DNA from: Termitomyces sp. T153
Lineage: Eukaryota > Basidiomycota > Agaricomycetes > Agaricales > Lyophyllaceae
Assembly: GCA_018296165.2 (NCBI GenBank)
Contig: JACKQL020000192.1
Span: forward strand, 1 to 62,713
Direction of reading: 5' to 3'
DNA length: 62,713 nt
Notes under the pieces: model-generated
What the model was told of the DNA's origin: nothing
The model's database searches: none
The model's input: only the letters and a program-made list of their open reading frames with translations
Shown here: piece by piece, positions 47,060 through 60,141 of the stretch
How the letters are laid out: every line of letters starts with the position of its first letter
Numbering within the stretch: position 1 is the stretch's first letter
Program-made: the position numbers and the translations under genes

Positions 47060-48406
47060 ATGCGGTCGCAGTATTTCATCATTCAACCATGTTTTGGCTG
47101 CCCGTTTCGTACCGAGGCGATACGTTTTGTACCACATCAGTCATTTGACGATGGCCTCACATTGCTGTTTTTCCACGCAGTTAATTTACACAAGGAAACC
47201 TTTACGATCCTGATAACGGAACTCATGAAGATCATTTCTCCAGTGAGAATCCACGATATTTGGGCGATTGGTTGGTCCTATCTAATCTGCTTGATCATAT
47301 ACCAACAACAGCCTAGATAATCCCAATCAAGGTCGTAGCGCTAGCTTAAACCGCCCTCTCCTTGAGTCCGAGGAGTATCGAGATAAATGTACGGAGATAC
47401 CACCATCATTTGTTCTGGACTCATATCCTCCAAAGGGTCCGCCACAGAATACTCGAGGGCAGCGTATGCACTTTTGTCAACAACTTCTCATGGAACAGAT
47501 TTTAGCCGGCGCAAGCTCGTCGGGGTGGCACACTCCGGAGGTTCCACTGGACTGTAAGCCTAAGTTATACCTCAAGTGCGATCCCTAATATTCTATCACT
47601 AGGATGATATTGCAGAAGAGACATCCAGAAATCCCATTCCATGGCATCATCCTCATGGATCCTGGCATCTTGCCTCCTCACCGACCGTCTAGTATCACAC
47701 TGGCCAGACTCTTTAATAGAATGGCGTTGTCAAAGCGTGACACATGGGCGAGTATTGAAGAGGCCCGTCAGGATCTCTCACGTAAAGGAGGAGCTTATCG
47801 TGGCTTTGCTCCTGCTACTCTTGAATCGTTCCTTGTATGGCTTTCCTCATTCATACTCATATCTGTACGCTCAAAGTGTACTGGTATTCAGGAATGTGGA
47901 CTGCGCTGTGTCGCTGATGCAGGTGCTGTCACTTTGACATGTTCTAAAGCACAAGAAGCGGTAAACAGTCAAACCAAGCATATTCAATAGTATTTGTTCT
48001 GAAAAATCATTCAATAGGCATATTACGCTGCAAATGACATGATAATCTTACCTGCAGAAAGCTTTATCATGCTCAGCAAGGAGGACCGCCTTCCAATCCA
48101 TTTAATAGTTTGCTTGAAAGACGAATACAGGTAACATCACTCAATCAGCACGTGGTAATCTTACATATCGCTTTAGCCAGAGGTATGTCGGATGAAATGA
48201 AGGCTTTCCAGGTAGAGGCTGTAGGGAAGATGAGATGCGGAAGCGTACAGATCATTGAAAAAGGGGGACATATGGTTAGTCTGCCTCTTCATCGTCAAAT
48301 TCTGTTCCCTTATGAGCATCAGTTCCCCCAGGTTGAGCCAACGCTCACTGCAACGTATCTTCGAAAGGCACTGATAAGAATATGGAATCTTAGAGTTCGC
48401 CTATGA
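47060..48406 (+). CDS. alpha/beta hydrolase-fold protein
   Basis: Eight exons: 47060-47270, 47317-47388, 47436-47553, 47603-47834, 47892-47960, 48018-48130, 48181-48274 and 48323-48406; 330 residues. LTLLFFHAVNLHKETF is the oxyanion-side strand of the fold; WAIDNPNQGRSA follows. The nucleophile elbow is VGVAHSGGSTG with Ser128 (A-H-S-G-G, a variant of GxSxG). The acid is probably Asp153 or a later Asp, and the base His302 in EKGGHMFPQVEP. This lineage of fungal hydrolases occurs in peroxisomal and secondary-metabolite settings; the last residues are not a clear PTS1. The start is the first ATG giving the conserved N-terminus (MRSQYFIIQPC). An intact gene between P450 and methyltransferase. 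Confidence 0.86.
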
Positions 48407-48904
48407 AAGATCGTTTGTTGTATTGTGTCAAAGTATATTTAAGAGAGCTCTATACCCTGGTTTCCACTTTTGATCACGGGATTGAACGGTGGTCTGTAAA
48501 ACAGTCTTTGCCATAGAAATTCTCAGTTTCATCCAAAGCTTGACCGTCAACGGTGTATAGGACCGTTACTATCGAAGCTGACGTTTTTGCATACCGCATA
48601 GTTCACGGCTGCCGTAACCTATCCTTATCCCTTATGAACATACAGCTGTGTGGTTTGGATCGTCATCATCTGATATAACCATGGATCTACAATGACTTCT
48701 CGTTTCCACGTGCATTTGGGGATAAATATCTTGGGTGGGCTGCTTTTCTCACATTTTGTCATTTTGGAAGGTGCGGGGCTAGATTCCAAATGGGCGATGT
48801 GATATGACACGTGGGATGTAAACGTGTAATTATTCCACATCGGTGAAGTGGACTATATAAAGGAGATAGATGCCATGCTATGCGACAGACCTCCATTGTT
48901 CCAA
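48407..48904. other. intergenic between hydrolase and methyltransferase
   Basis: No gene is seen. It contains the TATA element of the downstream gene, annotated separately. Confidence 0.5.
48854..48861 (+). promoter_or_regulatory. TATA box of the CFAS-like gene
   Basis: TATATAAA lies 51 bp before the ATG at 48905. With transcription starting about 30 bp further on, the upstream ATGs at 48870 and 48874 would fall at or before the start site, which supports 48905 as the true start. Confidence 0.6.
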
Positions 48905-51204
48905 ATGTCACGTGTAACCAGCGCATACATTAGGACAGTTTATTCTTCTATTGCTAAACGCGGCGTGTTCCTCACTACGCTTGAGTCCCTCATCAACAGC
49001 TCTCTCGATATCGTAGCCAAAATCACATCACTAAAGAGTTTTTGTGAGATTAAAAACTTTGCTGCAGCCATACGTTAACATACCTCACTTCTTTCTTAGC
49101 CAAATCGACAATTCTGTCCTATTTCAAACTAATCAAGTACGGCGTGCTAACAGTAGAGTCAGATGGGTCCCTGCTTGAATTTGGAGAACCTTATATCCTT
49201 GAATCTGATGGTTTTCCTCGGGAACTCAAGGCGTCGATCAAAGTATTGGACGAATGCTTCTGGATACGCCTCTTCATGCATCCAGACTTCGGATTTGCTG
49301 GTGAATTATGAGCCCTAAATGTGCTCTCTTTGCTATGAGCTCAAGGTACCTCTAGATGCGTACATGCTCAAGCTCATAGATGTGGACAGCCTGAGTAGCA
49401 TCTTCAAAGTTTGGTCAAGTTCGCAAAGTTTTAAACCTGATCATATAGCTGAATATTTTTACTCAGATGTTCATCCTTAACAGGAAGCTTCTTGGAGAAA
49501 TGAAGACTTACCTGGCGTTACTAGTGCACGGAATCAGTCATCTGTGAGAACCAATTTTCTAGCCTTGGATCTTGTGCTGCTGACCCTCCACTCCCTCTTC
49601 TCCTAAATGTAGCTCCAACTTGAGATTCGCAAATACGCTTCTTGGTTCTAAAAGTAACATCTCGTAAGTATATATAATATCAGACTATATGCTACTTCGA
49701 ATGATAGTAACGGAGTCTCGTACAGAGTACATTATGATCTCCCCGAAGGGCTCTTCACAGGCTTTCTTTCTTGGGATCTCACGTATGTGGATGTGCTTTT
49801 TTTTCTCATTAAATTTTTACTCTTCTATATCACGTCTCGCTCGCACCTCTCTATTCTACAGATACAGTTGCGCTATCTTTGACAAAGAAGCGGGAGGTCA
49901 TATCGGAGATTTGAAGGAAGCAAGGCCCATCGCACCGCCAAGGAACCTAGCAGATCCGGGCCTCAGAAGTGTCCCCCCTGATGATTTGGAACGTGGTCAG
50001 ATGGTAAAGTTACATCTTATTGCAAAGAAGGCGAGGATCCGCAAGGGATCACGTGTACTTGACATCGGGTACGAGCTTCCGTCCGTGGGTATATATTGAC
50101 TCAACGTATTCCCCATGTAGTGGAGGGTGGGGAAGCTTTGCCATCCTGGTGAGCTCCCATTTGATGTGATGTCAACGAGCTTACTGAAATCAACAATAGG
50201 CTGCGAAAGAATACGGTGCAGTAGTGGATACTCTCACTATCTCAGAATCTCAGAAGGTGGCAGCGGACCTGCTAGTAGCTGCTCAAGGTCTTTCCGAACA
50301 GATAACAGTGCATCTTATGGATTATCGTGATATGCCACCTCACTTCGAGAACGCTTTTGACGCCGTCATATCTATTGGGGTAACAGAGCACAGTACGTCC
50401 TTTTGCTGATGTTATATATGACAAAAGGTGTTTTGACGACTTCTCAGTTGGCTTTGAGTTCCTTAATCTCTGGTTCGAAAAGATCGCATGGGCGATGAAA
50501 CCGCGGAATTCCTTCAAGGTTTTCACAATGTCCACAGTGCCAGATACTCGTTGGTCGCAATTCAGAGGGTAAGGAACAGGTTTGAACTATAGGAATCATG
50601 GAGTCAATACAACAACCATAGCGAAGTAGATTTCTTCCGGAAATACATCTATCCGTAAGTGTGCCTTATCCTTCACTCGAATGTTCTTTTATCAAACATA
50701 ACAGTGGAGCGGCATTGAGTTCTCCAAAGACACTCGTTAATGCGATCACAGACGCAGGACTCAATATTGTGTCCATCGATGACCTTAGTCCCCGTGAGTG
50801 CTTAATCTTTTTTGCACCCTGAGCTTTTACACTCCGACTATCTGACTTCGATTCACTCCATAAAGTAAAATACTGACTGCTGGTATATCCCCGCAGACTA
50901 TACTCGCACTGCTCGTGAATGGGGCTACCGCTTTGCTCGTAATTTCGACACACATATCAAGCCTGCGCTAGAGAGACACGATCCGCAAATCACGGAAGAA
51001 GGTGTTGAAATCTTCCGCCGAAAATGGACATGTATGTGGTGTCTTCCATTCAACTTTATGGATGCCGTTGATGCTCCTTTTTGGTTTGTGTGTTTACTAG
51101 ATTACTTCGCGTATTGTGAAGGCGGCTTTGCGCTAAGGTGCATATACGACCAACTCTTTGTTGCAAGCCCTGAGGTCAGAGAGTTCAATGTCTTTCCCCT
51201 GTAA
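48905..51204 (+). CDS. cyclopropane-fatty-acid-synthase-like SAM methyltransferase
   Basis: CFAS-class enzymes move a methyl or methylene group from S-adenosylmethionine onto the double bond of a lipid acyl chain. Fourteen exons: 48905-49037, 49100-49300, 49356-49408, 49467-49543, 49613-49663, 49708-49782, 49862-50068, 50121-50148, 50200-50392, 50448-50568, 50622-50654, 50705-50793, 50897-51031 and 51101-51204; 499 residues in one frame. The N-terminal half has YFKLIKYGVLTVESDG, FWIRLFMHPDFGFADAYM and the block HYDLPEGLFTGFLSWDLTYS. The SAM site is VLDIGGGWGSFAI, with three glycines where GSGWG or GCGWG is usual. Later blocks are ISIGVTEH, NLWFEKIAWAMKP, YIYPGAALSSP, DAGLNIVSIDDLSPHYTRTA and WTYYFAYCEGGFA. 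Cytosolic or membrane-surface. Intact. Confidence 0.92.
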
Positions 51205-53135
51205 TCATCAAATTTCTGATATCTCGTGTTTGCAGCACAATGTGCTCGGGTACCCAGAGTGAGAGAATAATCTGCACCCGAAATTCTACAACTTTGCCTA
51301 CAATACAAGATATGTATGTCGTCATACAAAAGAACAATACATATAAATAAAAGAATAAAAGAAAGGGAAAAGGAAATAGACAGCAATTTACCAGGTTTCT
51401 AAAGATGACTTGAGATATAGACACTTTCTGCATATAGTATGTATCATAATACTAATACTCAAACATCTGCTTACAAGCTATGGGGAAGAGGTGATGAGCA
51501 ACTGACTGCTTCCTAAAATGAATACCTGTATCATACCACTCAAACATCTGCTTACAAGCTATGGTGAAGAGGAGATGAGCAACCTTTTGCTGACTGCTTC
51601 CCAAAATGGATACCATCCACTGATCCAAATGTAATCAGGCCCAGCCATATTGTTGAAGTGCATACACAATGCATCTATACATTTATAGCTACATAGTATT
51701 AACAGTGAAGAAATTTCTTGGTGTACACAGCACTTTTTTGCCTCTTTGATAGATTGCCATGTGTTGTATGATGCTAACTACAACTCCAAGTCTAGTGTAG
51801 CCAAAGTGTAATGCACATTTTGCATACAACGATTGCTTCTATACAGTATGTTACAATAGGTTTTAAGTGACTACTATGTCCTGATCAACATCCTTAAACA
51901 GCCTAGGGCACTTGAAGCATATGTATCATATGTTGTTGTGGAAGATGTTTTGTATTCTTTGGTATGTGCCAAGCAGAGTCCTCTGCATTGTAGAGGAAGT
52001 CAACAATGTTATGTCCATAATAGCTTTGTAGAAATATCACAGTGTTTTGTGACAAATGCTATTAGCAGAGGGGATTGACTTCCCTCTAGGATCTGTGTCA
52101 ACCATTTTGAATATGTTAGAAGTCCAGACCAGGATGCTAGTAAGTAAATCAATACTATGTACCATCAGTGTGTGTGTAATGTATAGTAGATTATCTACTT
52201 TCCCTGAATCTGATATAAATGGCTGAGAGTTGTATCTAGGTATAGCTAAATAGATATATACATGTATGAGAACAGTGATCCATTGTTTGCAGCATGACAG
52301 ACAATGCCTGGCATTACACAGTGAGTGTCTATTGTGTCACTGTCATTGTTTGATGCAATTGCTAAAGCCAACACTACTCAGCATAGACACTCCTTTTTGC
52401 ATGTGGAAGTATGGCATGGTTTAATAGAGACCAACATGTCAGCAGAGAATTTTGGATGTGAGTAATGGAAGGGGTTTAGTGAATATGTCAGCAGTATTGT
52501 GTTTAAAATAAACCTGGAATAGAACTAGTTCTTGAGATTGGCCTCATTCCCAAAAAAATAATATATCACACCATCACCCTGCTGCATTGTTACTAAGCTA
52601 CTGGCCCTCTGGCCATCCCATTACTTGTTTTTTCCATGTTTTCCAACCTTATTAGAATAGCTATATATATATATATATTACTATTACTGTACAATACCCT
52701 CAGTCCTTTGTATATGACTGAGGATGAGTTCCTATCTCTGTCTACTATACCCAGGATTCCTACTGATGTCATACATACTAGATTAAACTTACAGTATCAT
52801 CATAGATATTGCAGACTAATATCAGTCCTTTGTATATGACTGAGGATTAAACTTACAGTATCACAATAAGTATCACGGCATCACAGTCAAAATTCTCACT
52901 GGTTATGGGATATTGCTCCTATGCTTTTTCAAGCATACTTGGAACTTCCTGTCAGCCTTATTTTACATATCACACTCTTTACATCTGAATCCCAATTGAT
53001 TGATTGTGTTTTGTCTGTGTGGTCCTTGTTCCATATGTGCTATTATCAAGCTTTTAAACCCTGTCCTGATGGCTATTGATGCTGTCTACCTTTGTACCCA
53101 CCTGATTAGACTCAATACCTCATGGGCCTGCATTC
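51205..53135. other. AT-rich non-coding DNA with short duplications
   Basis: No gene is seen. There is a TA dinucleotide run at about 52660-52680. ATCAGTCCTTTGTATATGACTGAGGAT occurs twice (about 52700 and 52824), as does ATTAAACTTACAGTATCA (52781 and 52846). This is probably the left flank or LTR of the copia remnant that follows. Confidence 0.45.
51455..51613. repeat. direct duplication, about 75-80 bp, two units
   Basis: ACTCAAACATCTGCTTACAAGCTATGG and the following GAAGAGG(T/A)GATGAGCAAC..CTGACTGCTTCC(T/C)AAAATG(A/G)ATACC occur at about 51458-51527 and 51538-51613. The second unit has a 7-bp insertion (CTTTTG) before CTGACTG. Confidence 0.85.
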
Positions 53136-56100
53136 ATGACTTTCTTTGACTGTGCTACTGGAGAATTTGTTAAATGGTTGAATAAATTGGAGATCTTCCT
53201 GCAACTGTGCAGTCTGAACCATTATATTTTTGTGCTTGAGAGTGGACCTGAGCTCCTTGTTATGCAACCTGATTGGATCACTGAACCTGTGGTCTTCACC
53301 AACTGGCTATCCAAAGACTGTCTGATCATTAGTATCATCTGCACTGCTGTATCTTATGCTAAACAAGAAGGCTTTATATAGATGGGACTGCAGGGAAGTG
53401 CTATAATGACTTGAAGGTGAGAGCATAACATGAGGGCCCTGTTAAGCAGGTCATTTTGACCTATGAAGCTTCAATGACATATGCACCTGTAGTGGAACCA
53501 ATTGAAAATACTGCCTGCAAGATATGTGAGCTCATCAATCAAGCATTTTCCATTAGTACTATTGATAAGGACCCTCTCAAGTGTATTGCACTATTCAACT
53601 GTATCAATGACAAATCATTCAAATCAGTCCAGATGCAAGTCTTGTGTGGGCTCATTGACTTTACCAAAGAAAAGACCTATGCTTCTTCCAACATTTGTAA
53701 ACTCTTCCAGACAATTGATAGTCTTGCTAATCTCAAAATCCACAACTGGAGATACTGCCATCATTGCTAAAGACTCAAAGGTTATTATTTGAACTCCTAA
53801 TCATTGTTCAAGCTACCCATGCTGCAAACTATGCTTTGACCTTGGACTTCTTTGCTATGGTCACACCAAACCATGGTATCATCAAGGGATTAAAACCCAC
53901 TTGCAAGGCTACATAAGGAGGAGGGAAATTAGGAGGAGGTACCAAATCAGTAGAAGAATCTGGCAGCAACACTAATAGGCAAAAATAGCATTATTATAAA
54001 GAGACTCAATAGACAAGCATACATTGTTAACATCTCTCATCTTCAAAAGATTCAGATTGAGACAGCTAGGACTGACACACTCACAACTAAATTTGCTGGA
54101 ATTTCACACAGACAAATTGACAGATTTCTTTAAGTATTAGAGGTCTATGACTGTAGAAGATGATTTTAATGGCTTAGGCAATGACCTTGGAGTGTTCATT
54201 GACTGTGGTAATAGCCTGGCTTATGACTGCAAGACTACTGTAGCTACAGCCAAGATCATGCCACTCAATTAGGCAGAATGCACTACTTTGATCTGACTCA
54301 ACAAAAGCCATTCTACCTCAATTCTGGTGCAACAGTTTATATTTGCCCCATACAGGTCCAACTTCATAGGGTTGTGGGCCATGCTCCCTTATATAGTCAG
54401 GGGAATTGGAGGAACTCCAATTGAAGCACTCAGAATATGCCAAATTTGTTTTTACATTAAGAACAAAGCAGAAATTGTACTTAAGAATGGACTGTATATC
54501 CCTGTTTCTACTATTCAACTTATTTTTGTCTCTGCCTCAGTCATAGGTATGTGTGCATCTGTTACATTTAATAGTGCAGGAGTCATTATTCTGGATGACA
54601 TCAGCAACAGATTCTAAGATAATGCTTATACACACTCAATCTATAGGCTGCATTAGCTGAACATGCTCTCATTACACAATGCCTCATAAATCTTCATACT
54701 TGGCATTGGCACCTGAAACATACAAACTACTAGGTAATTACTACAGTAGCATGCACTGATTTACTTCTAGGTATGCCATTCACTTCATTTTTTGCATAAC
54801 CAAAATGTAAGGTTTGTATGCTTGAAAAACAAACCAAGTCACTGTGGTTCAAAAAGTGCAGGAGGAAGGGCATTGGGCAATTAAGAGGCTTGAAATCATA
54901 TGGATAGACTTGGTGGGACCACTGCATGTGAAATCTAAAATGGGCAACAAGTAAATTATGGATTTGATCAATGACTACACAAACACTGCACAGCTATCTG
55001 ATGAGCCCAAATTAACTCACCTTATAAGCTCTGATAGCAACAAAAAGTCAGAAAGAGACATAAAGCACTCAAGGTTTCCAACTTGGTTAACATAGCAACT
55101 CCAAACAACATCAAGCACCTTTTAGCAGTGGCCAAATCCTTAGCTGATCTGATATTGCTGGATGCAGATGGTCAGCCTCAAATATGGATATAAGCCCAGA
55201 AGTACTTAGATGCTGATTGCTGGGTAGAAAGATATATAGAAGAGCTCAAGTCTTTGAGAAAAATGAGTGTGTATAAACTTATCCTATGGAATGAAGTTCT
55301 TGTAAACTGCTAAATTCATAGAGCATAGTCTTTATTCATAATCAAGCAAGACAAAAATGGAAAACCAGTACAATACAAGGTTTGGCTTATATTTAAAGGG
55401 TTTGAGCAAATATACAGAAAGGACTATATTAAGACTACCTACTCAACTGCATGCATGGAATCTTGGCAACTACTGCTGCACCTGGCTGCTATCAAAAGGT
55501 GGAATGCTACCTAGATAGATGTTAAGACCATGTTCCTATATGAGATACTACTAGAAGATAATACATGCAACAACTAGAAGGATTTGAAGGGCTTGGAAAG
55601 AAAGGATGGTATAGTGCCTACTTTGTGGCTGATATAGAATCAAGCAGGCAAGGCATATATAGAATCACACTATGAACAATAACATGATTTCATGGAAATT
55701 TACTTATCTTGCATGTGAGTCTTGCACCTACTACAGAGAGACTAATTTAGAGACCACCATTGCCATGCTTCATGTGGACAACTTCTTATCAATTGTGAGA
55801 AGTAAAGCAGAGAACAACCATTTCAAAAATCAGATGTGTGGTGTTTGGATCATCACTAATATTGGCATACTAAAGTTTGTTGTTGATATAGCTGTTGAGT
55901 GGAATTGTGATAGGTCTCTTGTACAACTATTAGAGACAAAATTAATTGACAAAATTATGTTTCAATTTGTTCAAAAGGACACAACTCTATTGTCTACCTT
56001 ATTGGATCCAGGCCTGAAACTCTATAGAGTTGAACACTTATCTCTCTCACAAAAAGGACAAATTGCCCTTTAATATGCTCCATCTCAATTTTTGATTTGT

Positions 56101-56390
56101 TGCCTTCTTTACATTGCAATAGCCACTTGCCCCAATATTGCTGTATGCTGTTCAACAGCTTATGCAGTTTGTTGACAATTATACCACAGTCCATTGGAAT
56201 GCTGTGATATGGCTTGTTAGATATCTGAAGAGCACAAGAAATCACAAATTGATCCTAAAAAGCAAGGGAGATCCTGTAAATCTTGTTGGCTTTGCAGACT
56301 TCTATTGGGCCAATTGCTGGATACCAAACAGAGCATTGGTGGACATGCATAAAGTCCTGACTCTAGAATGATTGTAAGGAGATGTTGGCT
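53136..56390 (+). pseudogene. Ty1/copia retrotransposon remnant, gag to RNase H
   Basis: Blocks run in the order expected of a copia polyprotein. A gag domain with FVKWLNKLEIFLQLCSLNHY and LIDFTKEKTYASSNICKLF (53136-53770); a protease/spacer region with YIVRGIGGTPIEALRI and LKNGLYIPVSTIQLIFVSA (54327-54617); the GAG-pre-integrase HWHLKHTNY with CKVCMLEKQTKSLW (54700-54850); a scrap of integrase; reverse transcriptase with VERYIEELKSLRKMSVYKLI and FKGFEQIYRKDY (55200-55450); RNase H with AVQQLMQFVDNYTTVHWNAV and NLVGFADFYWANC (56135-56330). Many stops and a large loss of integrase/RT make it inactive. Related to the piece at 12.3-13.8 kb. Confidence 0.85.
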
Positions 56391-58179
56391 ATGGATAGTA
56401 CAAGCCAAGCCCACCACTCACATTCTGACTATCCAGTCCAGAGGCAAGTGGCAAGCAAGCTGGCTAGAGGCACAGTGGACAAGTGGCAGGCAACCAACAA
56501 GAGGCAAAGGCAGAAGGTGAAGCAAGGCAAGGGGCTGCACTGGCTGAGCTTATAGCTTTGCTGCTGAAGAAACTCAGAAGCAATGTTATTAGCTGGACTG
56601 GAGATATCCTATCCCCAGGTCTGCCTATATATTACAAGGCTACAAGATGACTAAGTACCTATAACTAAGTCAGAGGCTGCTAACTACAACTTAATGATAA
56701 AGCAGGGTCCAATGACTATGAACTATTAATTAATTTGGCCCAGTAGTAGAAGAATCAATAATTAACAATAATATATCATGTGCCAGATACAATATACCCA
56801 TTATGCCTGGGAGCCAAGACAATGAGGGAGTCTGAAGGGGCCAGGTAGTTTAGAGGTTGGCTAAATAGAGGTGCCAATCCCCACAGACTAAGCTAGGTGA
56901 GAGTAGAACAGTCCAAAGACTGGTCTCTTTACAGTGATCTCATGAGCCACAAAGAAGAATAAACTGTTCCTGCTTCTTCATGCAAAGCAGAGTACAGAGC
57001 AGCATTCAGAAGTGTTCAGGAGTGTATATGGCTATGAGCACTTCTCAGTGGATTTGGACAGTGAGTTGATTACCTTGTTGCTGAAATTGGAAAACCTTGA
57101 TAAATTATCAGGGGAAGCATATACTTTGGAGGGCACCACTTTACCAGTTGATGCATTGACAATTCAAGTTGCATATCATATCATGACAGCTTCAGCACAG
57201 GCACTATAATGTTAAAAAAAAGCAAAAAATCCTGATGAGATAGACCTCTCAGTATGTTATGAAAGAGCTGCAAGCATTGTAATGTATAGTCAGAGCACCT
57301 GAATATATTAGATTAGCTAAATTTTAGTTATAACTGACACAATGCTTTCTTTGAGCCTTCATCAAGTGAATGGAGGGGTTGTCTTTATAAGCTTTGTCTC
57401 CAGAAGTAAGTCTTTGTATGTCTTTGAATATCTTTGTCTTTTCTTGTTGATCTTGGTCTTCTACAATGTGTCTTTGATATAATGACTGTTTTTTGGAGTC
57501 AAGGAAAACAATTGTGGTGGTATTGGCACTGAAATATATCTTGTTCAGAAGGCTATTTCATAACTATGATGATCAATGTATTTATTAACAAAGAACTGTT
57601 GAAATGCATCAGAACTATCACTGGGCATAAATCTCTTCAGAACTTGCTCTGCACATCCACAGCCAATCAAAATAAGCAGCATGCTAAATGCTGTCTATAT
57701 GAATGATAGACATAATGCATTCTTTTTGATTGTCACAGTCCAGCTCTACAATCCACATTCCTGTCTCTGAACATGGTTTAGCTGAAATGGCATGAAATCA
57801 GGTAATGAGTGCACAAGGATACTTTCTTTTTTTATGTGTGATGTTAAAAAATAGGTGAACTCTTGCAGTGTGAAGAGCAGAAAATCCTTCCAAATGTTCA
57901 TCATGCACAAAAAAAATGCAGTCATAACATTGTGGACCTACATGCCATAAAGGTATAGCACATATCCTCTCCGAAAACATTCCACCTATGCCTTAAATAT
58001 TACTTGGTGCATAGAAAGTAGCAACAGCCAAGAGATAGACTTGTATCTTGCCAATTGGAGCTGGACATTCCTCAAAAGAAACATCTATTAATGGAATTTT
58101 AAATTCTAGGTGTTCTTGCTCATAGGGAAAGTGGGAGATGAGCTCAGGGAAAAAGAGATATAGTATAGCTCAGCCAGAT
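56391..58179. other. AT-rich element debris, no gene recognised
   Basis: The left part may be copia 3' flank. A 65-codon frame at 57012-57209 (YGYEHFSVDLDSELITLLLK) has no known relatives that I can name. The right part is 3' DNA of the Plavaka-type element. Confidence 0.4.
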
Positions 58180-59449
58180 TTTCAGCATCAAAAGGGATTC
58201 ATGATGGACAAATGAGCAAGAACAACCTCACCCATATGTCTTGACCATAAGCAGCTCCTCCATCATCATCATCTTCTTCCTTGGATAGTTCTGGTGGCAT
58301 GGTGGATGTATCTTTGATGAACAGTGAGCTTTGAAGCATGCCATGAGCAGCAAAATTAGCTTGTGATACTGCAAGCTTGTCAAGCTGATCGATTGATAAC
58401 ATCTGTCCCAGAGCCTTCTATTTACTTGACTATTTCCAAGGTTTCTTCACTGCTCTAATGTGCACAGATTCAGTCATGGATGATCATAGCTAATTTGGAG
58501 CACCAAACTCCTGGATGAGATAGTGATAGTGTGAAAGGGAGTGTTGATGTGGGAGAGAGAAGACCTCAGAACAAACACCAAGCTCTTTGAAGATGGTTTG
58601 TGTCTGATGAAATTTTTCTACCACATCATCAACTCTTTTGAGATCATTCTCATTGAGGACTAAATGTTGGACAATGTAGCAGAACTCAAGGAAATTTGTA
58701 AGACCTCTACCATTGGAGATAGTACATGGCCTGAGATGGCTGGCAAGTAAACTTTCATACAGCAGTAAAAGACAAATCAGCATAACTGTAGGTGATCAAT
58801 CAAGTAGTTCACATACCTTCATCAATGCCTTTGAATCAGCATTAGTCCATTGCTTAAACCTTCAGCCTTTGGGAAACCTTAGAAGTCCAGGAAAAGGGGG
58901 GACTACTGCAATGCAGTGATCAATGTAAGCCATAATCTTTGCTGCGTCAGATGAGGTGTGTATGAACTAGGTTGATGTAAGTGGTGACCCATATTACAAG
59001 ATAATCCTTAAATGTGACTTTAATGATTCGATGTAGAAGGTCTTGCACAAGTAGCTTACAAATGTCTGCATAAGAAAATGTGTGTGTCAAAGGCTATACA
59101 GGCAATCAAAGAGATTTTAAAGTGTTAAAAAAAAGAGACCAGCATACTAAGATATCTGGAACAATGCCATAATCATCCCAAATTGCCTTCCTCCCTAATG
59201 ACTCAAACAGTGCTGCAGTAAGCATGTGTGTACAATGGCTACCAGAGTCATCAAGGGTCATCAAAACATACAGTATATCTGTACTCAAGTTGCAAAGTTA
59301 ATGACAAGTGACAAAAACCATCAGAATAGCTTATCAAGCACACTATCCATTGACAATACAAGCTAAAACTTGCATGAAGACATAGATGTTGTTGGCAGCC
59401 ATCTGAGTTTGCTGGAATAGCAGATCAGCAACTTTAAATTGGTGGCAAT

Positions 59450-60141
59450 TGTCATGACCCATTCCATTCTCCCCTTCCCTTCACTATTATCCAACCTCAG
59501 ATTCTACACAGTCCCTCTCTGGATCTTAGCCACACCCCCAGATCTTAGCCACAGTCCTGTTTTAGCCACATCCAGGTTTGAGCCACCTCTAGGACCACTT
59601 TTCCTGTTCCAGATCATTCCCACAGGCACAGATCACTTCTACAGGTCCCAGATCACTTCCACCTGTCCCAGATCACTTCCACCTGTCCCAGATCACTTCC
59701 ACCTGCCCAAGATCACTTCCAGGATTGCTTCCCTCATTCCAGATCACTTCCTCATGACTTGGATCACTTCCTGCTATGACTTAAATCACTTCCACCTGAC
59801 TCAGATTACTTCCACCCTGACTTAGATCACTTTTACTTGACTTAGATCACTTCCACTTGTGTTAGATCATTCCCACCTGACTGAGATCACTTCAATCTTC
59901 TCCTTTTGGCAGTGTCCTACAGCTAGATAAGGTCCCTTAGTCTGTAGCTACACCTCAGCCTTGACATTACTGGATATCTTGTTTGTGTTTTGTTGTTATC
60001 TGATCTTCTCTCCATTATTACTCACTCTCATTTCTTAGTTTCTTAGTCTCTTTTTCTATTTACAAACTTGCTGTTGGCATCACCTTCCCAAAGTGGTTTT
60101 GGCTTCTATAAGAGTCCCCCTCCAGGACTGTGGTCCTGACA
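59450..60141. mobile_element. solo LTR with GCAAT target duplication, nested in Plavaka relic
   Basis: It begins TGTCATGACCCATTCC, identical over 16 bp to the solo LTR at 12297, and ends GGTCCTGACA. The flanks are the 5-bp direct repeat GCAAT (59445-59449 and 60142-60146). Joining the flanks restores the transposase reading DCHQFKVADLLF across the site, which shows insertion into an existing element. It contains a 20-bp minisatellite. Confidence 0.9.
59640..59900. repeat. minisatellite of about 20 bp inside the LTR
   Basis: AGATCACTTCCACCTGTCCC is repeated exactly three times (about 59651-59710) and then about ten times in diverged form (GATCACTTCCxxxTGACTT) to about 59895. It explains the length and open frame of this part of the LTR. 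Confidence 0.85.

Noticed and set aside
47275..47311. 37-nt version of the first hydrolase intron
   Set aside because: Also keeps frame but is shorter than other introns here; the 46-nt choice (47271-47316) gives WAIDNPNQG, closer to the family.
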